The notes beneath the pieces are model-generated. The model did not search any database, was not told the origin of the DNA, and was given only the letters and a program-made list of their open reading frames with translations. A stretch of DNA of 64,000 bases from Halomonas fontilapidosi (lineage in GTDB: Bacteria > Pseudomonadota > Gammaproteobacteria > Pseudomonadales > Halomonadaceae): positions 1 to 64,000 of the forward strand of contig NZ_JACHXQ010000010.1 of NCBI RefSeq assembly GCF_014192285.1, given 5' to 3'. How positions within the stretch are numbered: the first letter of the stretch is position 1; the number at the start of each line of letters is the position of its first letter. Positions 59,680 through 64,000 of the stretch are shown piece by piece. The translations under genes and the position numbers were made by a program.

Positions 59680-60693
59680 ATGACCAAGCGTCCCAGCCCC
59701 ATTTCCGCCACCGTCGACTTCGACGTCGACGGCGTCCAGCACGGTTTCCTCAAGCTGCCGATCTCCGTGGATGATTCTGCCTGGGGAGCGGTGATGATCC
59801 CCGTCACCGTGGTCAAGAACGGCGAGGGGCCGACGGCGCTGCTCACCGGCGGCAATCACGGTGACGAGTACGAGGGCATCACCTCGCTGCTCAAGCTATC
59901 GAGCTCGCTGTCCGCTGAGGATGTTCGCGGCCGGGTGATCATCGTGCCGTGCATGAACCAGCCCGCGGTGATGGCCGGCAAGCGTACCTCCGGCCTCGAC
60001 GGCGGCAACCTCAACCGCAGCTTCCCCGGTCATCCGGACGGCAGCGTGACCGAGAAGATCGCCGACTACTTCACCCGCGTGATGGTGCCGATGAGTGACG
60101 TGGTGCTCGACCTGCACTCAGGCGGGCGAACGTTGGACATCATCCCCTTCGGCGCCTCCCACGTGCTGGACGACCCGGAGCAGCAGCGACAGGCCCTCGA
60201 GGGCACCAAGGCCTTCGCTGCGCCCTATGCCATGATGATGTTCGAACTCGACGCCGCGGCACTGTTCGACACCGCGGTAGAGAGTCAGGGCAAGATCTTC
60301 GTGGCCACCGAACTCGGTGGCGGCGGCACTTCCACGCCGGACAGCATGGCGATCACCGAGCGTGGCGTGCGCAATTTCCTGATCCACTATGGACTGATGG
60401 TCGGCGAGGTGGAAATGCCAGCCGAGCCCCAGGTCTATCTCGACATGCCCGATGCCAGTTGCTATGTGCAGAGCGAGCACTCTGGCGTGCTGGAGCTCTG
60501 TTTCGCCTTGGGCGAGCCGGTCGAGAAGGGCGATGTGGTGGCCCGGGTCTATGATCAGACGCGCAGCGGCACCGCGCCGGTGGACTATTGTGCCGGACGC
60601 AGCGGCGTGCTGGCGGCACGCCGTCATCCGGCGCTGGTTAACATGGGTGACACCATCGCGGTGATTGCCGATGTGGTCGACTCGCTGGGCTGA
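59680..60693 (+). CDS. doeB: N-alpha-acetyl-L-2,4-diaminobutyrate deacetylase DoeB
   Basis: A 337-residue succinylglutamate desuccinylase/aspartoacylase-type zinc enzyme that deacetylates the DoeA product to 2,4-diaminobutyrate. Zinc ligands are H60 and E63 (GGNHGDEYEG) and H146 (LDLHSGG). The late C-terminal beta domain (SGVLELCFALGEPVEKGDVVARVYD) is typical. ATG 59680 has AAGGAG upstream. It is 16 bases from doeX, so doeB and doeX are co-transcribed. Confidence 0.93.
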   Translation: MTKRPSPISATVDFDVDGVQHGFLKLPISVDDSAWGAVMIPVTVVKNGEGPTALLTGGNHGDEYEGITSLLKLSSSLSAEDVRGRVIIVPCMNQPAVMAGKRTSGLDGGNLNRSFPGHPDGSVTEKIADYFTRVMVPMSDVVLDLHSGGRTLDIIPFGASHVLDDPEQQRQALEGTKAFAAPYAMMMFELDAAALFDTAVESQGKIFVATELGGGGTSTPDSMAITERGVRNFLIHYGLMVGEVEMPAEPQVYLDMPDASCYVQSEHSGVLELCFALGEPVEKGDVVARVYDQTRSGTAPVDYCAGRSGVLAARRHPALVNMGDTIAVIADVVDSLG

Positions 60694-60709
60694 CGATGCC
60701 GGGATACCC

Positions 60710-61183
60710 ATGAAACTCGACCGCTATGATCTGAAGATCCTCGAAATCCTCTCCCGGGATGGCCGCATCACCAAGTCCAAGCTGGCCGAGGCGATCAACC
60801 TCTCGGTCAGCCCCTGCTGGGAGCGGGTTCGCCGACTGGAGAAGGCCGGCATCATCGAGGGCTACAGTGCTCGTATCAATACCGCGGCGCTGGTGCGCCG
60901 CACGCCAGTGTGGGTGCAGATCGAGCTCAAGGCCCACAATGCCGAGAGCTTTGCTCGCTTCGAGGCGCTGGTTCATGCTACCCCCGAGGTCACCGAGTGC
61001 GTGGCCGTGGGCGGTGGCGTCGACTATCTGATCAAGTTCGAGGCCGACTCCATCGATGCCTATCAGCGGCGGATGGATGCCTGGCTGACCGGAGAGGCCG
61101 GCATCGAACGTTACTTCACCTATATCGTCACCAAGGCGGTAAAATGTCCGGTCCCCGGCGTTTCGCCAGAAGACCTGGCCTGA
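60710..61183 (+). CDS. doeX: Lrp/AsnC-family regulator DoeX
   Basis: A 157-residue feast/famine regulator with an N-terminal helix-turn-helix (ITKSKLAEAINLSVSPCWERVRRLE) and a C-terminal RAM ligand domain (VTECVAVGGGVDYLIKFEAD). In H. elongata DoeX binds near the ectoine-degradation genes. ATG 60710 lies 16 bases after doeB. It probably controls doeAB and perhaps the downstream hydrolase-ligase genes, which start after 198 bp. Confidence 0.93.
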   Translation: MKLDRYDLKILEILSRDGRITKSKLAEAINLSVSPCWERVRRLEKAGIIEGYSARINTAALVRRTPVWVQIELKAHNAESFARFEALVHATPEVTECVAVGGGVDYLIKFEADSIDAYQRRMDAWLTGEAGIERYFTYIVTKAVKCPVPGVSPEDLA

Positions 61184-61381
61184 TCCCCTTTTCCGATCGA
61201 GCGAAATTTCAGCGTTGATGTCACCTCCGCCCTTGTGGCATAAGCTGATGACAGTGGGTGGGCCGTTGCTCACCCGGCCGGGCGATCCCGCCGGCATGCT
61301 CCCGATGGTGCCGGTCATGTCTGATCGATAGTCGACAGCGCCCTGGAAGTTTCCGAGATCGCCTGACGTAGAGAGACCACG

Positions 61382-62251
61382 ATGTCCTATTTCACGATTG
61401 CCGGTGTGCAGATGCACGCTCTGCACCATGGTGACAACACCGAGGCCATGCGCCACCGGATCGACGTGCTGATGAGCCGTTTCCCTCAGGTGCAGATGGT
61501 CCTGTTCAGCGAACTGATGCCCATGGGGGCCTCGCCGCACCACGCCCAGGCGATGCCCAGCAGCACCGAGGCCCTGTTCTGCCAGATCGCCGAGCAGCAT
61601 CGCATCTGGCTGATCCCGGGCTCGATGTTCGAGCAGACCGACGACGGTGTCTTCAATACCCTCTCGGTGATCAATCCCCACGGCCAGGTAGTGGCCCGCT
61701 ACCGCAAGATGTTCCCCTTCCGTCCGTACGAGGCCGGCGTGGAAAGCGGCAGCGAATTCGTGACGTTTGACGTGCCCAACGTGGCGCGTTTCGGCGTCTC
61801 GATCTGCTACGACATGTGGTTCCCCGAGACCACCCGTACGCTGGCCGCCATGGGGGCCGAGGTGATCCTGCACCCGACCATGACCGACACCATCGACCGC
61901 GATATCGAGTTGTCCATTGCCCGTACCAATGCGGCGGTCAATCAGTGCTTTTTCTTCGATATCAACGGCGCTGGCGCCCTCGGCAACGGTCGGTCGATCG
62001 TGGTCGGCCCCTCCGGTGACGTCATTCACCAGGCCGGTACCGGCGAAGAGGTCATGCCCATCGAGGTCGACCTGCACCGCGTGCGTCGCGAACGCGAGAC
62101 CGGCCTGCGCGGCCTTGGCCAGCCACTCAAGAGCTTTCGTGACCGGTCCGTCGACTTCCCGCTCTACCGCAGCGAAAACGGCTCGTCCCCCTTCCTCGAT
62201 ACGCTCGGCCCGCTGCAGAAGCCGCTGCGCGCCGACATCGAGGAATATTGA
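61382..62251 (+). CDS. Nitrilase-superfamily amidase, doe-linked
   Basis: A 289-residue carbon-nitrogen hydrolase with catalytic E44 (LFSELMPMGA), K109 (ARYRKMFPF) and C142 (SICYDMWFPET). The CYDMWFPE form and overall length fit amidase or N-carbamoyl/N-acyl amide hydrolase branches rather than true nitrilases. Cytoplasmic. ATG 61382 has GAGAGAC upstream. The preceding 198 bp has no gene and probably a promoter. The ATP-grasp gene follows 38 bases later. Substrate is unknown; because of its neighbours I infer a small amide or acylated diamino acid related to ectoine metabolism. Confidence 0.88.
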   Translation: MSYFTIAGVQMHALHHGDNTEAMRHRIDVLMSRFPQVQMVLFSELMPMGASPHHAQAMPSSTEALFCQIAEQHRIWLIPGSMFEQTDDGVFNTLSVINPHGQVVARYRKMFPFRPYEAGVESGSEFVTFDVPNVARFGVSICYDMWFPETTRTLAAMGAEVILHPTMTDTIDRDIELSIARTNAAVNQCFFFDINGAGALGNGRSIVVGPSGDVIHQAGTGEEVMPIEVDLHRVRRERETGLRGLGQPLKSFRDRSVDFPLYRSENGSSPFLDTLGPLQKPLRADIEEY

Positions 62252-62289
62252 TCCTTCGCCCGCGGGCGGTGCAGTGAAGAGGAGATTCC

Positions 62290-63873
62290 ATGCTGGAGCC
62301 ACTGATTCGAATGCTGCGCCGCCTGTTCCGCAACCCGCCTGCGGCCCCTGCCGCGCACCAGGCGCCCGGCGCCTCACCCGTCACCGATGGAGCGACCACG
62401 ATGAGCAAAATAACAACCATTGCCGATGTCCGCCGCCACTTTCTCAACAACAAGGAGCCGATCTACTTCATCTCGGCCACCAACTTCAATCTGCTGGGGA
62501 TCGGCGACTGGGTGGGTAACTTCCGCCACATCAACTATATCGACTGCTTCGAGGGTCAGCAGCGCAATGTCTTCGTGCCCAAGGAGAAGTTTCCCCGCGA
62601 CTTCGAGAGCATTGAGGACATCAACAACTACCTCCTTGAGCACAAGGAGGTGATCGACTTCATCCAGTCGCGGGCGGACGGCGAGAATGCCGGCGTTGCC
62701 GCCTTCCTGATGTTCGATGAGCACACCGAAGAGGTCTGCAAGCAGCTCGGCCTGCGCGTGGCCTTCCCGCCGGCGGCGCTGAGAAATCGCATGGACAACA
62801 AGATCGAGACCGTGCGCATCGGCAACAAGGCGGGGGTGCCCAGCGTGCCCAACGTGCTGGCCAAGGTGGGCAGCTATCAGGAGCTGTGCGAGGTGAGCAA
62901 GGACCTCGGCGACGACCTGGTGGTGCAGACCGCCTTCGGCGACTCGGGCCATACCACCTTCTTCATCGCCAGCGAGGACGACTACTACAAGCACGCTGAG
63001 GAGATCGAGGCCGAGTCCGAGGTCAAGATCATGAAGCGCATCAACTGTCGTGGATCGGCCATCGAAGCCTGTGCCACCCGCTGTGGTACCGTGGTAGGAC
63101 CGCTGATGACCGAGCTGGTGGGCTTCAAGACGCTGACTCCCTACAAGGGCGGCTGGTGCGGCAACGAGATGTTCGCCGGTGCCTTCGACCAGTCGATCCG
63201 CGACAAGGCGCGCGAGTATACCTTCCAGTTTGGTGAGGCACTGCGCGAGGAAGGCTACCGTGGCTACTTCGAGCTCGACTTCCTGATCGACATGGACAAC
63301 GGCGAGGTCTACCTGGGCGAGCTCAACCCGCGGGTGACCGGGGCCAGCTCGCTGACTAACGTGGCCGCCTTTGCCCACTCCGACATCCCGCTGTTCCTCT
63401 TTCACCTGTTGGAGTTCTCCGACGTCGACTTCGACCTCGACATCAACGAGATCAACGAACGCTGGTCGCACCCCGAGAGCGTCGACAGCTGGAGCCAGCT
63501 GGTGATCAAGCACACCGACGAGAGCGTCGATCTACTTACCAAGGCACCGCGCACCGGGGTCTGGAAGATGGCCGGTGACGGCAGCATCAGCTACGACCAC
63601 TACAGCTATCATCCGCATGCCGCCGAGAACGATAACGAGGGCTTCTTCCTGCGCATCAGCGGGGCGGGTGACTTCCGCTACGAGGGGGCGGATCTGGGTA
63701 TCCTGATCACCCGTGGGCGCTTGATGGATGACGACTTCCAGCTCACCGAGCGCGCCAAGGCGTGGATCGACGGCATTCGTGGCCAATATGCCGGCCAGTC
63801 ACTGCAGGATCCGGTCGTGGAGGAAGTCGCGGTGAGCCATGCCGTTGGCGGCGGCAACTTCAAGATCCTGTGA
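62290..63873 (+). CDS. ATP-grasp ligase (carboxylate-amine ligase/biotin-carboxylase-like)
   Basis: A 527-residue protein with an ATP-grasp fold. Nucleotide-site elements are DDLVVQTAFGDSGHTTFFIA (strand-loop-strand over ATP), VKIMKRINCRGSAIEACATR and the metal-binding YFELDFLIDMDNGEVYLGELNPRVTG. These enzymes join a carboxylate to an amine through an acyl phosphate. No biotin or carboxyltransferase genes are adjacent, so an amino-acid ligase is favoured over a carboxylase. ATG 62290 has GAGGAGATT upstream and adds a basic, Ala/Pro-rich 37-residue N-terminus; ATG 62401 (MSKITTIADV) with GGAGCG upstream is a good alternative. It follows the amidase by 38 bases. Confidence 0.85.
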   Translation: MLEPLIRMLRRLFRNPPAAPAAHQAPGASPVTDGATTMSKITTIADVRRHFLNNKEPIYFISATNFNLLGIGDWVGNFRHINYIDCFEGQQRNVFVPKEKFPRDFESIEDINNYLLEHKEVIDFIQSRADGENAGVAAFLMFDEHTEEVCKQLGLRVAFPPAALRNRMDNKIETVRIGNKAGVPSVPNVLAKVGSYQELCEVSKDLGDDLVVQTAFGDSGHTTFFIASEDDYYKHAEEIEAESEVKIMKRINCRGSAIEACATRCGTVVGPLMTELVGFKTLTPYKGGWCGNEMFAGAFDQSIRDKAREYTFQFGEALREEGYRGYFELDFLIDMDNGEVYLGELNPRVTGASSLTNVAAFAHSDIPLFLFHLLEFSDVDFDLDINEINERWSHPESVDSWSQLVIKHTDESVDLLTKAPRTGVWKMAGDGSISYDHYSYHPHAAENDNEGFFLRISGAGDFRYEGADLGILITRGRLMDDDFQLTERAKAWIDGIRGQYAGQSLQDPVVEEVAVSHAVGGGNFKIL

Positions 63874-63920
63874 GCTCCGGGAACCTTTCCCCTTCACCTC
63901 GGGAGGTGCCGGCGGCCGAC

Positions 63921-64000
63921 ATGGAAAAGATGCTCGATTTTCGCACCATACGCGAGGAAACGGCGGGCGCCCGGTGGCAGGCACTGTTCGAGTACCACTG
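63921..64000 (+). CDS. Start of a gene cut by the window edge, possibly a C45-type acyltransferase
   Basis: Twenty-six codons from ATG 63921 (MEKMLDFRTIREETAGARWQ, then ALFEYH) run open to the edge. GGGAGGTG lies 13-20 bases upstream; ATG 63930 is another possible start. The GARWQALFEYH opening reminds me of peptidase C45 (isopenicillin-N acyltransferase-like) proteins, but so short a piece cannot prove it. It begins 47 bases after the ATP-grasp gene on the same strand and is likely part of the same operon. Confidence 0.4.
   Translation, partial: MEKMLDFRTIREETAGARWQALFEYH

Overview
The window is high-GC gammaproteobacterial chromosome that looks like Halomonas or a close relative. The reasons are a doeA-doeB-doeX ectoine-degradation block whose DoeA has the 399-residue length I recall for the H. 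elongata enzyme, an alpha-glucosidase whose catalytic residues fall at the positions known from the Halomonas HaG enzyme (D202, E271, D333), two TRAP transporters, and a BetT-type choline carrier behind a BetI-like box. Genes are densely packed, with frequent ATGA start/stop overlaps. I see no rRNA, tRNA, CRISPR array, insertion sequence or prophage. It reads as stable chromosome rich in transport and metabolic islands.

Layout. 1-4.2 kb: end of pyruvate kinase, a GntR/FCD regulator, molybdate importer modABC and a DUF192 protein. 4.2-8.2 kb: an EamA exporter divergent from a DctP/DctQ/DctM TRAP system. 8.2-9.6 kb: macro-domain protein and a nitrilase-fold amidase. 9.7-16 kb: a small membrane protein, a KamA-family radical-SAM aminomutase behind a multi-hairpin leader, a TAXI-type TRAP system and a UspA protein. 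16-20 kb: a DUF2189 membrane protein, then a periplasmic molybdopterin-fold protein coupled to a hybrid histidine kinase. 20-28.7 kb: Cra/FruR divergent from fruBKA, then pgi. 28.7-35.6 kb: an unknown helical protein with an FNR-like box, a FIST sensor-kinase-LuxR regulator set next to an ExaC-like aldehyde dehydrogenase, a stand-alone Hen1-like RNA methyltransferase, and YjbQ. 35.6-45.8 kb: a nitrilase, a LacI regulator, an alpha-glucoside ABC importer with its glucosidase, and a LamB-type porin with three matching LacI-type operators. 45.9-52.6 kb: BetT, Spy/BaeR/BaeS, LysO and DUF3108. 52.8-55 kb: DJ-1 protein, NemR/AcuR-type repressor and SDR with paired operators. 55-58 kb: pncB-pncA NAD salvage and a GhrA-like reductase. 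58.2-64 kb: doeA, doeB, doeX, then a nitrilase-fold hydrolase, an ATP-grasp ligase and the start of a further gene cut by the window edge.

How the genes work together. Two sugar modules are complete: fructose (PTS import, 1-phosphofructokinase, Cra control) and alpha-glucosides (porin, MalEFGK, cytoplasmic alpha-glucosidase, LacI control). Ectoine is opened by DoeA and deacetylated by DoeB under DoeX control. The most unusual part is the right end. The expected doeC/doeD are not directly downstream of doeX; instead there is an amidase, an amide-forming ligase and possibly a C45-type acyltransferase, separated from doeX by a 198 bp gap. Inter-gene RNA structures also stand out: a three-hairpin leader before the aminomutase, a complex leader with two AGGGAT loops between doeA and doeB, and stem-loops between binding protein and permease genes in both TRAP systems.
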